Notes: a model not told the origin generated them from the letters alone. DNA of 64,000 nt from Rhopalosiphum padi (GCF_020882245.1 NC_083599.1:7192001-7256000), one strand, 5' to 3'; shown: positions 1-14,200, counted from the stretch's first letter. A program made the numbers and translations.

Positions 1-2150
1 CAGTTATTTTCCAACTATTATATGCATATAACTGACAAAATGTTTTCAGATGGCAGTACAGCAGTTCACTCAATGCATGCTGAGACATGAATTAACAATT
101 CTTCTACGTGGGAAAATATCAACATACTATGAAATAAATGTACTACAACATGCTGATAATAAAATAAATGTTTTATGCAATGTACGTGGAATGGTTATTG
201 AATGTAGTTGATACTAAATTAATAGTTGTGAAACAATTTAGATTTGTTAGAAATGTGAATAAAAATTTGTAAACACCTTAAGCTCGTTATTTTCATTTTT
301 AAAAATTGCCCGATCCATAATATAATTTTTATTGTTACTACAATATATATAAAAAAGGTGACCGTTTTATCAAATTAATATTTTAAGTTATGTATAAAAC
401 ACTCTTTTATTAAGTTTATGTATAGAACATTGACCAATTGATTAAGTAATGATTGAATTCTACCATTATAAACAATCACATTTTTCATTTAAACCGATGA
501 TTTAAATACACTATAAAACAATCTTTTAACAAATAATACAAATTCATGTCTATTTCATATTAAAAATGAGCAATTTTAAGTTATTGTACAATTGTATTCT
601 TAAGAAACACTAATTTTACTTTCTAATTAAACAAACCATTTAACTGATTTTTTCTATCTTTTATGGCTTATCAAAATTCTTATTTCTTATCACATGTCAA
701 ATGTATTTATATCATATCTATTTGCAGTTTTACAATCGTATTTTGGTGATTCGATTTCTAACTGTAAATTGTTTTCATAAATTTTGTAATAAGAACGTAG
801 TTTGTCTGTTGGTTTTTGTTTAATTGATTCCATAACTGAATTATTCAGTGTTGTCCAGGTACTAGTTGTTATATAAAGATTTTCATTCCCCTTATGGTGT
901 GTACTAATGAGATTTTGACATTTTATCCTTCAAGCAATAAACATATTTAATTGACTATATTTTTTCAGATGGCAGTACAGCAGATTACACAAGTCATACT
1001 GCGACATGAATTTACATATCTAACACTTTGGAAATCATTAACATCCTACTTTGAAAACGAACTAGAACATGCTGATTATATAAAGGTTTTATGTAATGTA
1101 CGTGGAATGGTTATCGAATGTAACTGATAGTCAATCAATAGTAGTGTATTAAAAAGTAAGTGTTATTAAACACTGACCTTTAGATTAAGAAAATGAGTCT
1201 AATTTGCCATTATTAACTTTCATATTTATCAATTAATCTGTTACTTCATAAACACTATAGAACGTGGTTTAGTATGATATTTTTAACTGGTTATAAAACA
1301 CTTAATTCTCCAGTTATTTTCCAACTATTATATGCATTTAACTGACTACATTTTTTCAGATGGCAGTACAGCAGATTACACAACTAATACTGCGACATGA
1401 ATTTGCATATCTAACACGTTGGAAATCATTAACATCCTACTTTGAAAACGAACTAGAACATGCTGATTTTATAAAGGTATTATGTAATGTACGTGGAATG
1501 GTTATCGAATGTAACTGATAGTCAATCAATTGTAGTGTATTAAAAAGTAAGTGTCATTAAACACTGACCTTTAGATTAAGAAAATGAGTCTAATTTGCCA
1601 TTATTAACTTTCATATTTATCAATTAATCTGTTACTTCATAAACACTATAAAACGTGGTTTTATATGATACTTTTAACTGGTTATAAAACACTTAATTCT
1701 CCAGTTATTTTCCAACTATTATATGCATTTAACTGACTACATTTTTTCAGATGGCAGTACAGCAGATTACACAAGTCATACTGCGACATGAATTTGCATA
1801 TCTAACACGTTGGAAATAATTAACATCCTACTTTGAAAACGAACTAGAACATGCTGATTATATAAAGGTTTTATGTAATGTACGTGGAATGGTTATCGAA
1901 TGTAACTGATAGTCAATCAATTGTAGTGTATTAAAAACTGACCTTTAGATTGAGAAAATGAGTCTAATTTGCCATTATTAACTTTCATATTTATCAATTA
2001 ATCTGTTACTTCATAAACACTATAAAACGTGGTTTTATATGATAAATTTGACGCATATTACAAATTAATTTTTTTAACTGTTTATAAAACACTGCATTGT
2101 CCAGTTATTTTCCAACTATTATATGCATATAACTGACAAAATGTTTTCAG
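1..2150 (+). repeat. Array unit 1 (B-C-A-A)
   Basis: Cassette starts: B 50, C 969, A 1360, A 1751. The unit period from B to B is 2101 bp. The C copy at 969 still has the type A middle and tail, so it resembles an ancestral C. The A copy at 1360 reads Q-L-I-L rather than Q-V-I-L. The A copy at 1751 has a TCA-to-TAA change giving a stop at codon 23, the only clear nonsense copy in the array. Confidence 0.9.
50..211 (+). CDS. Type B cassette exon (representative), 53 codons
   Basis: The frame opens with ATG immediately after a TTTTCAG acceptor and runs 53 codons to TGA at 209-211. It starts MAVQQFTQCMLRHE and ends VRGMVIECS. Against type A it shares the first five residues, the L-R-H-E block, H-A-D and the V-L-C-N-V-R-G-M-V-I-E-C tail, but differs at about half of the middle codons and has one extra codon. 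An AATAAA lies at 258-263, 46 bases past the stop, so a B copy could serve as a 3'-terminal exon. No signal peptide or known domain is visible. The other B copies start at 2151, 4252, 6353, 9235, 11319, 14201, 15520, 17620, 20111 and 22602. Expression is unproven. Confidence 0.4.
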   Translation: MAVQQFTQCMLRHELTILLRGKISTYYEINVLQHADNKINVLCNVRGMVIECS

Positions 2151-3069
2151 ATGGCAGTACAGCAGTTCACTCAATGCATGCTGAGACATGAATTAACAAT
2201 TCTTCTACGTGGGAAAATATCAACATACTATGAAATAAATGTACTACAACATGCTGATAATAAAATAAATGTTTTATGCAATGTACGTGGAATGGTTATT
2301 GAATGTAGTTGATACTAAATTAATAGTTGTGAAACAATTTAGATTTGTTAGAAATGTGAATAAAAATTTGTAAACACCTTAAGCTCGTTATTTTCATTTT
2401 TAAAAATTGCCCGATCCATAATATAATTTTTATTGTTACTACAATATATATAAAAAAGGTGACCGTTTTATCAAATTAATATTTTAAGTTATGTATAAAA
2501 CACTCTTTTATTAAGTTTGTGTATAGAACATTGACCAATTGATTAAGTAATGATTGAATTCTACCATTATAAACAATCACATTTTTCATTTAAACCGATG
2601 ATTTAAATACACTATAAAACAATCTTTTAACAAATAATACAAATTCATGTCTATTTCATATTAAAAATGAGCAATTTTAAGTTATTGTACAATTGTATTC
2701 TTAAGAAACACTAATTTTACTTTCTAATTAAACAAACCATTTAACTGATTTTTTCTATCTTTTATGGCTTATCAAAATTCTTATTTCTTATCACATGTCA
2801 AATGTATTTATATCATATCTATTTGCAGTTTTACAATCGTATTTTGGTGATTCGATTTCCAACTGTAAATTGTTTTCATAAATTTTGTAATAAGAACGTA
2901 GTTTGTCTGTTGGTTTTTGTTTAATTGATTCCATAACTGAATTATTCAGTGTTGTCCAGGTACTAGTTGTTATATAAAGATTTTCATTCTCCTTATGGTG
3001 TGTAGTAATGAGATTTTGACATTTTATCCTTCAAGCAATAAACATATTTAATTGACTATATTTTTTCAG

Positions 3070-3228
3070 ATGGCAGTACAGCAGATTACACAAGTCATAC
3101 TGCGACATGAATTTACATATCTAACACTTTGGAAAACATTAAAGTCCTACGTTGAAAACGAACTAGAACATGCTGATTATATAAAGGTTTTATGTAAAGT
3201 ACATGGAATGGTTATCGAATGTAAATGA
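3070..3228 (+). CDS. Type C cassette exon (representative), 52 codons
   Basis: This 52-codon frame directly follows an ATTTTTTCAG acceptor. It reads like type A except for changes centred on residues 16, 20, 23, 25, 28, 43, 45 and 52 (A to T, R to L, S to T, T to K, F to V, N to K, R to H, N to K). Every one of these codon changes alters the residue. A strong donor-like GTAAGT follows the stop by 28 bases, as in most A copies. C copies start at 969, 3070, 5171, 7272, 10154, 12238, 15120, 16439, 18539, 21030 and 23522. The copy at 969 is intermediate with A, those at 10154 and 15120 keep the A-type tail, and those at 18539 and 23522 end I-E-Y-D. Function is unknown. Confidence 0.4.
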   Translation: MAVQQITQVILRHEFTYLTLWKTLKSYVENELEHADYIKVLCKVHGMVIECK

Positions 3229-3460
3229 TAGTCAATCAATTGTAGTGTATTAAAAAGTAAGTGTCATTAAACACTGACCTTTAGATTAAGAAAATGAGTC
3301 TAATTTGCCATTATTAACTTTCATATTTATCAATTAATCTGTTACTTCATAAACACTATAGAACGTGGTTTAGTATGATATTTTTAACTGGTTATAAAAC
3401 ACTTAATTCTCCAGTTATTTTCCAACTATTATATGCATTTAACTGACTACATTTTTTCAG

Positions 3461-3619
3461 ATGGCAGTACAGCAGATTACACAAGTAATACTGCGACATG
3501 AATTTGCATATCTAACACGTTGGAAATCATTAACATCCTACTTTGAAAACGAACTAGAACATGCTGAGTTTATAAAGGTATTATGTAATGTACGTGGAAT
3601 GGTTATCGAATGTAACTGA
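3461..3619 (+). CDS. Type A cassette exon (representative), 52 codons
   Basis: A 52-codon frame starts at ATG directly after TTTTTTCAG and ends at TGA (3617-3619). It begins MAVQQITQVILRHEFAYLTR and ends in C-N-V-R-G-M-V-I-E-C-N. The ATG-frame continues open into the acceptor, so it could be entered in phase 0 from an upstream exon. About 28 bases after the stop most A copies carry AAAAAGTAAGTG, a good 5' splice site, giving a possible 187-base cassette exon with an internal stop. A copies that immediately precede a B copy usually lack this donor. Residues 36-37 vary (D-Y, D-F or E-F). No known domain is recognised. Confidence 0.4.
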   Translation: MAVQQITQVILRHEFAYLTRWKSLTSYFENELEHAEFIKVLCNVRGMVIECN

Positions 3620-4251
3620 TAGTCAATCAATTGTAGTGTATTAAAAAGTAAGTGTCATTAAACACTGACCTTTAGATTAAGAAAATGAGTCTAATTTGCC
3701 ATTATTAACTTTCATATTTATCAATTAATCTGTTACTTCATAAACACTATAAAACGTGGTTTTATATGATATTTTTAACTGGTTATAAAACACTTAATTC
3801 TCCAGTTATTTTCCAACTATTATATGCATTTAACTGACTACATTTTTTCAGATGGCAGTACAGCAGATTACACAAGTCATACTGCGACATGAATTTGCAT
3901 ATCTAACACGTTGGAAATCATTAACATCCTACTTTGAAAACGAACTAGAACATGCTGATTATATAAAGGTTTTATGTAATGTACGTGGAATGGTTATCGA
4001 ATGTAACTGATAGTCAATCAATTGTAGTGTATTAAAAACTGACCTTTAGATTGAGAAAATGAGTCTAATTTGCCATTATTAACTTTCATATTTATCAATT
4101 AATCTGTTACTTCATAAACACTATAAAACGTGGTTTTATATGATAAATTTGACGCATATTACAAATTAATTTTTTTAACTGTTTATAAAACACTGCATTG
4201 TCCAGTTATTTTCCAACTATTATATGCATATAACTGACAAAATGTTTTCAG

Positions 4252-6352
4252 ATGGCAGTACAGCAGTTCACTCAATGCATGCTGAGACATGAATTAACAA
4301 TTCTTCTACGTGGGAAAATATCAACATACTATGAAATAAATGTACTACAACATGCTGATAATAAAATAAATGTTTTATGCAATGTACGTGGAATGGTTAT
4401 TGAATGTAGTTGATACTAAATTAATAGTTGTGAAACAATTTAGATTTGTTAGAAATGTGAATAAAAATTTGTAAACACCTTAAGCTCGTTATTTTCATTT
4501 TTAAAAATTGCCCGATCCATAATATAATTTTTATTGTTACTACAATATATATAAAAAAGGTGACCGTTTTATCAAATTAATATTTTAAGTTATGTATAAA
4601 ACACTCTTTTATTAAGTTTGTGTATAGAACATTGACCAATTGATTAAGTAATGATTGAATTCTACCATTATAAACAATCACATTTTTCATTTAAACCGAT
4701 GATTTAAATACACTATAAAACAATCTTTTAACAAATAATACAAATTCATGTCTATTTCATATTAAAAATGAGCAATTTTAAGTTATTGTACAATTGTATT
4801 CTTAAGAAACACTAATTTTACTTTCTAATTAAACAAACCATTTAACTGATTTTTTCTATCTTTTATGGCTTATCAAAATTCTTATTTCTTATCACATGTC
4901 AAATGTATTTATATCATATCTATTTGCAGTTTTACAATCGTATTTTGGTGATTCGATTTCCAACTGTAAATTGTTTTCATAAATTTTGTAATAAGAACGT
5001 AGTTTGTCTGTTGGTTTTTGTTTAATTGATTCCATAACTGAATTATTCAGTGTTGTCCAGGTACTAGTTGTTATATAAAGATTTTCATTCTCCTTATGGT
5101 GTGTAGTAATGAGATTTTGACATTTTATCCTTCAAGCAATAAACATATTTAATTGACTATATTTTTTCAGATGGCAGTACAGCAGATTACACAAGTCATA
5201 CTGCGACATGAATTTACATATCTAACACTTTGGAAAACATTAAAGTCCTACGTTGAAAACGAACTAGAACATGCTGATTATATAAAGGTTTTATGTAAAG
5301 TACATGGAATGGTTATCGAATGTAAATGATAGTCAATCAATTGTAGTGTATTAAAAAGTAAGTGTCATTAAACACTGACCTTTAGATTAAGAAAATGAGT
5401 CTAATTTGCCATTATTAACTTTCATATTTATCAATTAATCTGTTACTTCATAAACACTATAGAACGTGGTTTAGTATGATATTTTTAACTGGTTATAAAA
5501 CACTTAATTCTCCAGTTATTTTCCAACTATTATATGCATTTAACTGACTACATTTTTTCAGATGGCAGTACAGCAGATTACACAAGTAATACTGCGACAT
5601 GAATTTGCATATCTAACACGTTGGAAATCATTAACATCCTACTTTGAAAACGAACTAGAACATGCTGAGTTTATAAAGGTATTATGTAATGTACGTGGAA
5701 TGGTTATCGAATGTAACTGATAGTCAATCAATTGTAGTGTATTAAAAAGTAAGTGTCATTAAACACTGACCTTTAGATTAAGAAAATGAGTCTAATTTGC
5801 CATTATTAACTTTCATATTTATCAATTAATCTGTTACTTCATAAACACTATAAAACGTGGTTTTATATGATATTTTTAACTGGTTATAAAACACTTAATT
5901 CTCCAGTTATTTTCCAACTATTATATGCATTTAACTGACTACATTTTTTCAGATGGCAGTACAGCAGATTACACAAGTCATACTGCGACATGAATTTGCA
6001 TATCTAACACGTTGGAAATCATTAACATCCTACTTTGAAAACGAACTAGAACATGCTGATTATATAAAGGTTTTATGTAATGTACGTGGAATGGTTATCG
6101 AATGTAACTGATAGTCAATCAATTGTAGTGTATTAAAAACTGACCTTTAGATTGAGAAAATGAGTCTAATTTGCCATTATTAACTTTCATATTTATCAAT
6201 TAATCTGTTACTTCATAAACACTATAAAACGTGGTTTTATATGATAAATTTGACGCATATTACAAATTAATTTTTTTAACTGTTTATAAAACACTGCATT
6301 GTCCAGTTATTTTCCAACTATTATATGCATATAACTGACAAAATGTTTTCAG
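4252..6352 (+). repeat. Array unit 3 (B-C-A-A)
   Basis: Cassette starts: B 4252, C 5171, A 5562, A 5953. Length 2101 bp, identical in arrangement to unit 2 and nearly identical in sequence. All four frames are open. Confidence 0.9.
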
Positions 6353-9234
6353 ATGGCAGTACAGCAGTTCACTCAATGCATGCTGAGACATGAATTAACA
6401 ATTCTTCTACGTGGGAAAATATCAACATACTATGAAATAAATGTACTACAACATGCTGATAATAAAATAAATGTTTTATGCAATGTACGTGGAATGGTTA
6501 TTGAATGTAGTTGATACTAAATTAATAGTTGTGAAACAATTTAGATTTGTTAGAAATGTGAATAAAAATTTGTAAACACCTTAAGCTCGTTATTTTCATT
6601 TTTAAAAATTGCCCGATCCATAATATAATTTTTATTGTTACTACAATATATATAAAAAAGGTGACCGTTTTATCAAATTAATATTTTAAGTTATGTATAA
6701 AACACTCTTTTATTAAGTTTGTGTATAGAACATTGACCAATTGATTAAGTAATGATTGAATTCTACCATTATAAACAATCACATTTTTCATTTAAACCGA
6801 TGATTTAAATACACTATAAAACAATCTTTTAACAAATAATACAAATTCATGTCTATTTCATATTAAAAATGAGCAATTTTAAGTTATTGTACAATTGTAT
6901 TCTTAAGAAACACTAATTTTACTTTCTAATTAAACAAACCATTTAACTGATTTTTTCTATCTTTTATGGCTTATCAAAATTCTTATTTCTTATCACATGT
7001 CAAATGTATTTATATCATATCTATTTGCAGTTTTACAATCGTATTTTGGTGATTCGATTTCCAACTGTAAATTGTTTTCATAAATTTTGTAATAAGAACG
7101 TAGTTTGTCTGTTGGTTTTTGTTTAATTGATTCCATAACTGAATTATTCAGTGTTGTCCAGGTACTAGTTGTTATATAAAGATTTTCATTCTCCTTATGG
7201 TGTGTAGTAATGAGATTTTGACATTTTATCCTTCAAGCAATAAACATATTTAATTGACTATATTTTTTCAGATGGCAGTACAGCAGATTACACAAGTCAT
7301 ACTGCGACATGAATTTACATATCTAACACTTTGGAAAACATTAAAGTCCTACGTTGAAAACGAACTAGAACATGCTGATTATATAAAGGTTTTATGTAAA
7401 GTACATGGAATGGTTATCGAATGTAAATGATAGTCAATCAATTGTAGTGTATTAAAAAGTAAGTGTCATTAAACACTGACCTTTAGATTAAGAAAATGAG
7501 TCTAATTTGCCATTATTAACTTTCATATTTATCAATTAATCTGTTACTTCATAAACACTATAGAACGTGGTTTAGTATGATATTTTTAACTGGTTATAAA
7601 ACACTTAATTCTCCAGTTATTTTCCAACTATTATATGCATTTAACTGACTACATTTTTTCAGATGGCAGTACAGCAGATTACACAAGTAATACTGCGACA
7701 TGAATTTGCATATCTAACACGTTGGAAATCATTAACATCCTACTTTGAAAACGAACTAGAACATGCTGAGTTTATAAAGGTATTATGTAATGTACGTGGA
7801 ATGGTTATCGAATGTAACTGATAGTCAATCAATTGTAGTGTATTAAAAAGTAAGTGTCATTAAACACTGACCTTTAGATTAAGAAAATGAGTCTAATTTG
7901 CCATTATTAACTTTCATATTTATCATTGAATCTGTTACTTCATAAACACTATAAAACGTGGTTTTATATGATATTTTTAACTGGTTATAAAACACTTAAT
8001 TCTCCAGTTATTTTCCAACTATTATATGCATTTAACTGACTAAATTTTTTCAGATGGCAGTACAGCAGATTACACAAGTCATACAGCGACATGAATTTGC
8101 ATATCTAACACGTTGGAAATCATTAACATCCTACTTTGAAAACGAACTAGAACATGCTGATTTTATAAAGGTATTATGTAATGTACGTGGAATGGTTATC
8201 GAATGTAACTGATAGTCAATCAATTGTAGTGTATTAAAAAGTAAGTGTCATTAAACACTGACCTTTAGATTAAGAAAATGAGTCTAATTTGCCATTATTA
8301 ACTTTCATATTTATCATTTAATCTGTTACTTCATAAACACTATAAAACGTGGTTTTATATGATATTTTTAACTGGTTATAAAACACTTAATTCTCCAGTT
8401 ATTTTCCAACTATTATATGCATTTAACTGACTACATTTTTTCAGATGGAGTACAGCAGATTACACAAGTCATACTGCGACATGAATTTGCATATCTAACA
8501 CGTTGGAAATCATTAACATCCTACTTTGAAAACGAACTAGAACATGCTGATTTTATAAAGGTTTTATGTAATGTACGTGGAATGGTTATCGAATGTAACT
8601 GATAGTCAATCAATTGTAGTGTATTAAAAAGTAAGTGTCATTAAACACTGACCTTTAGATTAAGAAAATGAGTCTAATTTGCCATTATTAACTTTCATAT
8701 TTATCAATTAATCTGTTACTTCATAAACACTATAAAACGTGGTTTTATATGATATTTTTAACTGGTTATAAAACACTTAATTCTCCAGTTATTTTCCAAC
8801 TATTATATGCATTTAACTGACTACATTTTTTCAGATGGCAGTACAGCAGATTACACAAGTCATACTGCGACATGAATTTGCATATCTAACACGTTGGAAA
8901 TCATTAACATCCTACTTTGAAAACGAACTAGAACATGCTGATTATATAAAGGTTTTATGTAATGTACGTGGAATGGTTATCGAATGTAACTGATAGTCAA
9001 TCAATTGTAGTGTATTAAACACTGACCTTTAGATTGAGAAAATGAGTCTAATTTGCCATTATTAACTTTCATATTTATCAATTAATCTGTTACTTCATAA
9101 ACACTATAAAACGTGGTTTTATATGATAAATTTGACGCATATTACAAATTAATTTTTTTAACTGTTTATAAAACACTGCATTGTCCAGTTATTTTCCAAC
9201 TATTATATGCATATAACTGACAAAATATTTTCAG
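6353..9234 (+). repeat. Array unit 4 (B-C-A-A-A-A)
   Basis: Cassette starts: B 6353, C 7272, A 7663, A 8054, A 8445, A 8835. Length 2882 bp, which is the 2101-bp unit plus two A monomers. The copy at 8054 reads I-Q-R-H in place of I-L-R-H. The copy at 8445 lacks one base just after ATG (ATGGAG), which shifts the ATG frame and fuses the body frame to an upstream ATG at 8417. Confidence 0.9.
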
Positions 9235-11318
9235 ATGGCAGTACAGCAGTTCACTCAATGCATGCTGAGTCATGAATTAACAATTCTTCTACGTGGGAAA
9301 ATATCAACATACTATGAAATAAATGTACTACAACATGCTGATAATAAAATAAATGTTTTATGCAATGTACGTGGAATGGTTATTGAATGTAGTTGATACT
9401 AAATTAATAGTTGTGAAACAATTTAGATTTGTTAGAAATGTGAATAAAAATTTGTAAACACCTTAAGCTCGTTATTTTCATTTTTAAAAATTGCCCGATC
9501 CATAATATAATTTTTATTGTTACTACAATATATATAAAAAAGGTGACCGTTTTATCAAATTAATATTTTAAGTTATGTATAAAACACTCTTTTATTAAGT
9601 TTATGTATAGAACATTGACCAATTGATTAAGTAATGATTGAATTCTACCATTATAAACAATCACATTTTTCATTTAAACCGATGATTTAAATACACTATA
9701 AAACAATATTTTAACAAATAATACAAATTCATGTCTATTTCATATTAAAAATTAGCAATTTTAAGTATTTGTACAATTGTATTGTTAAGAAACACTAATT
9801 TTACTTTCTAATTAAACAAACCATTTAACTGATTTTTTCTATCTTTTATGGCTTATCAAAATTCTTATTTCTTATCACATGTCAAATGTATTTATATCAT
9901 ATCTATTTGCAGTTTTACAATCGTATTTTGGTGATTCGATTTCCAACTGTAAATTGTTTTCATAAATTTTGTAATAAGAACGTAGTTTGTCTGTTGGTTT
10001 TTGTTTAATTGATTCCATAACTGAATTATTCAGTGTTGTCCAGGTACTAGTTGTTATATAAAGATTTTCATTCTCCTTATGGTGTGTAGTAATGAGATTT
10101 TGACATTTTATCCTTCAAGCAATAAACATATTTAATTGACTATATTTTTTCAGATGGCAGTACAGCAGATTACACAAGTCATACTGCGACATGAATTTAC
10201 ATATCTAACACTTTGGAAAACATTAAAGTCCTACGTTGAAAACGAACTAGAACATGCTGATTATATAAAGGTTTTATGTAATGTACGTGGAATGGTTATC
10301 GAATGTAACTGATAGTCAATCAATTGTAGTGTATTAAAAACTGACCTTTAGATTGAGAAAATGAGTCTAATTTGCCATTATTAACTTTCATATTTATCAA
10401 TTAATCTGTTACTTCATAAACACTATAGAACGTGGTTTAGTATGATATTTTTAACTGGTTATAAAACACTTAATTCTCCAGTTATTTTCCAACTATTATA
10501 TGCATTTAACTGACTACATTTTTTCAGATGGCAGTACAGCAGATTACACAAGTAATACTGCGACATGAATTTGCATATCTAACACGTTGGAAATCATTAA
10601 CATCCTACTTTGAAAACGAACTAGAACATGCTGAGTTTATAAAGGTATTATGTAATGTACGTGGAATGGTTATCGAATGTAACTGATAGTCAATCAATTG
10701 TAGTGTATTAAAAAGTAAGTGTCATTAAACACTGACCTTTAGATTAAGAAAATGAGTCTAATTTGCCATTATTAACTTTCATATTTATCAATTAATCTGT
10801 TACTTCATAAACACTATAAAACGTGGTTTTATATGATATTTTTAACTGGTTATAAAACACTTAATTCTCCAGTTATTTTCCAACTATTATATGCATTTAA
10901 CTGACTACATTTTTTCAGATGGCAGTACAGCAGATTACACAAGTCATACTGCGACATGAATTTGCATATCTAACACGTTGGAAATCATTAACATCCTACT
11001 TTGAAAACGAACTAGAACATGCTGATTATATAAAGGTTTTATGTAATGTACGTGGAATGGTTATCGAATGTAACTGATAGTCAATCAATTGTAGTGTATT
11101 AAAAACTGACCTTTAGATTGAGAAAATGAGTCTAATTTGCCATTATTAACTTTCATATTTATCAATTAATCTGTTACTTCATAAACACTATAAAACGTGG
11201 TTTTATATGATAAATTTGACGCATATTACAAATTAATTTTTTTAACTGTTTATAAAACACTGCATTGTCCAGTTATTTTCCAACTATTATATGCATATAA
11301 CTGACAAAATGTTTTCAG
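9235..11318 (+). repeat. Array unit 5 (B-C-A-A)
   Basis: Cassette starts: B 9235, C 10154, A 10528, A 10919. Length 2084 bp, 17 bases short because the spacer after C lacks the donor-like GTAAGTGTCATTAAAC block. The B copy reads L-S-H-E and has an ATATTTTCAG acceptor. The C copy keeps the A-type tail. Confidence 0.9.
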
Positions 11319-14200
11319 ATGGCAGTACAGCAGTTCACTCAATGCATGCTGAGACATGAATTAACAATTCTTCTACGTGGGAAAATATCAACATACTATG
11401 AAATAAATGTACTACAACATGCTGATAATAAAATAAATGTTTTATGCAATGTACGTGGAATGGTTATTGAATGTAGTTGATACTAAATTAATAGTTGTGA
11501 AACAATTTAGATTTGTTAGAAATGTGAATAAAAATTTGTAAACACCTTAAGCTCGTTATTTTCATTTTTAAAAATTGCCCGATCCATAATATAATTTTTA
11601 TTGTTACTACAATATATATAAAAAAGGTGACCGTTTTATCAAATTAATATTTTAAGTTATGTATAAAACACTCTTTTATTAAGTTTGTGTATAGAACATT
11701 GACCAATTGATTAAGTAATGATTGAATTCTACCATTATAAACAATCACATTTTTCATTTAAACCGATGATTTAAATACACTATAAAACAATCTTTTAACA
11801 AATAATACAAATTCATGTCTATTTCATATTAAAAATGAGCAATTTTAAGTTATTGTACAATTGTATTCTTAAGAAACACTAATTTTACTTTCTAATTAAA
11901 CAAACCATTTAACTGATTTTTTCTATCTTTTATGGCTTATCAAAATTCTTATTTCTTATCACATGTCAAATGTATTTATATCATATCTATTTGCAGTTTT
12001 ACAATCGTATTTTGGTGATTCGATTTCCAACTGTAAATTGTTTTCATAAATTTTGTAATAAGAACGTAGTTTGTCTGTTGGTTTTTGTTTAATTGATTCC
12101 ATAACTGAATTATTCAGTGTTGTCCAGGTACTAGTTGTTATATAAAGATTTTCATTCTCCTTATGGTGTGTAGTAATGAGATTTTGACATTTTATCCTTC
12201 AAGCAATAAACATATTTAATTGACTATATTTTTTCAGATGGCAGTACAGCAGATTACACAAGTCATACTGCGACATGAATTTACATATCTAACACTTTGG
12301 AAAACATTAAAGTCCTACGTTGAAAACGAACTAGAACATGCTGATTATATAAAGGTTTTATGTAAAGTACATGGAATGGTTATCGAATGTAAATGATAGT
12401 CAATCAATTGTAGTGTATTAAAAAGTAAGTGTCATTAAACACTGACCTTTAGATTAAGAAAATGAGTCTAATTTGCCATTATTAACTTTCATATTTATCA
12501 ATTAATCTGTTACTTCATAAACACTATAGAACGTGGTTTAGTATGATATTTTTAACTGGTTATAAAACACTTAATTCTCCAGTTATTTTCCAACTATTAT
12601 ATGCATTTAACTGACTACATTTTTTCAGATGGCAGTACAGCAGATTACACAAGTAATACTGCGACATGAATTTGCATATCTAACACGTTGGAAATCATTA
12701 ACATCCTACTTTGAAAACGAACTAGAACATGCTGAGTTTATAAAGGTATTATGTAATGTACGTGGAATGGTTATCGAATGTAACTGATAGTCAATCAATT
12801 GTAGTGTATTAAAAAGTAAGTGTCATTAAACACTGACCTTTAGATTAAGAAAATGAGTCTAATTTGCCATTATTAACTTTCATATTTATCATTGAATCTG
12901 TTACTTCATAAACACTATAAAACGTGGTTTTATATGATATTTTTAACTGGTTATAAAACACTTAATTCTCCAGTTATTTTCCAACTATTATATGCATTTA
13001 ACTGACTAAATTTTTTCAGATGGCAGTACAGCAGATTACACAAGTCATACAGCGACATGAATTTGCATATCTAACACGTTGGAAATCATTAACATCCTAC
13101 TTTGAAAACGAACTAGAACATGCTGATTTTATAAAGGTATTATGTAATGTACGTGGAATGGTTATCGAATGTAACTGATAGTCAATCAATTGTAGTGTAT
13201 TAAAAAGTAAGTGTCATTAAACACTGACCTTTAGATTAAGAAAATGAGTCTAATTTGCCATTATTAACTTTCATATTTATCATTTAATCTGTTACTTCAT
13301 AAACACTATAAAACGTGGTTTTATATGATATTTTTAACTGGTTATAAAACACTTAATTCTCCAGTTATTTTCCAACTATTATATGCATTTAACTGACTAC
13401 ATTTTTTCAGATGGAGTACAGCAGATTACACAAGTCATACTGCGACATGAATTTGCATATCTAACACGTTGGAAATCATTAACATCCTACTTTGAAAACG
13501 AACTAGAACATGCTGATTTTATAAAGGTTTTATGTAATGTACGTGGAATGGTTATCGAATGTAACTGATAGTCAATCAATTGTAGTGTATTAAAAAGTAA
13601 GTGTCATTAAACACTGACCTTTAGATTAAGAAAATGAGTCTAATTTGCCATTATTAACTTTCATATTTATCAATTAATCTGTTACTTCATAAACACTATA
13701 AAACGTGGTTTTATATGATATTTTTAACTGGTTATAAAACACTTAATTCTCCAGTTATTTTCCAACTATTATATGCATTTAACTGACTACATTTTTTCAG
13801 ATGGCAGTACAGCAGATTACACAAGTCATACTGCGACATGAATTTGCATATCTAACACGTTGGAAATCATTAACATCCTACTTTGAAAACGAACTAGAAC
13901 ATGCTGATTATATAAAGGTTTTATGTAATGTACGTGGAATGGTTATCGAATGTAACTGATAGTCAATCAATTGTAGTGTATTAAACACTGACCTTTAGAT
14001 TGAGAAAATGAGTCTAATTTGCCATTATTAACTTTCATATTTATCAATTAATCTGTTACTTCATAAACACTATAAAACGTGGTTTTATATGATAAATTTG
14101 ACGCATATTACAAATTAATTTTTTTAACTGTTTATAAAACACTGCATTGTCCAGTTATTTTCCAACTATTATATGCATATAACTGACAAAATATTTTCAG
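11319..14200 (+). repeat. Array unit 6 (B-C-A-A-A-A)
   Basis: Cassette starts: B 11319, C 12238, A 12629, A 13020, A 13411, A 13801. It repeats unit 4 with the same private variants (I-Q-R-H at 13020, the one-base deletion at 13411) at an offset of 4966 bp, so units 4-5 and 6-7 are a segmental duplication. Confidence 0.9.

Larger units (their letters stand above)
2151..4251 (+). repeat. Array unit 2 (B-C-A-A)
   Basis: Cassette starts: B 2151, C 3070, A 3461, A 3852. Length 2101 bp. All four frames are open. The long B-C spacer (about 760 bp against about 230 bp after A) contains a segment near 2520-2620 that resembles the ordinary A spacer, so the B unit probably arose from an older double monomer. 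Confidence 0.9.
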
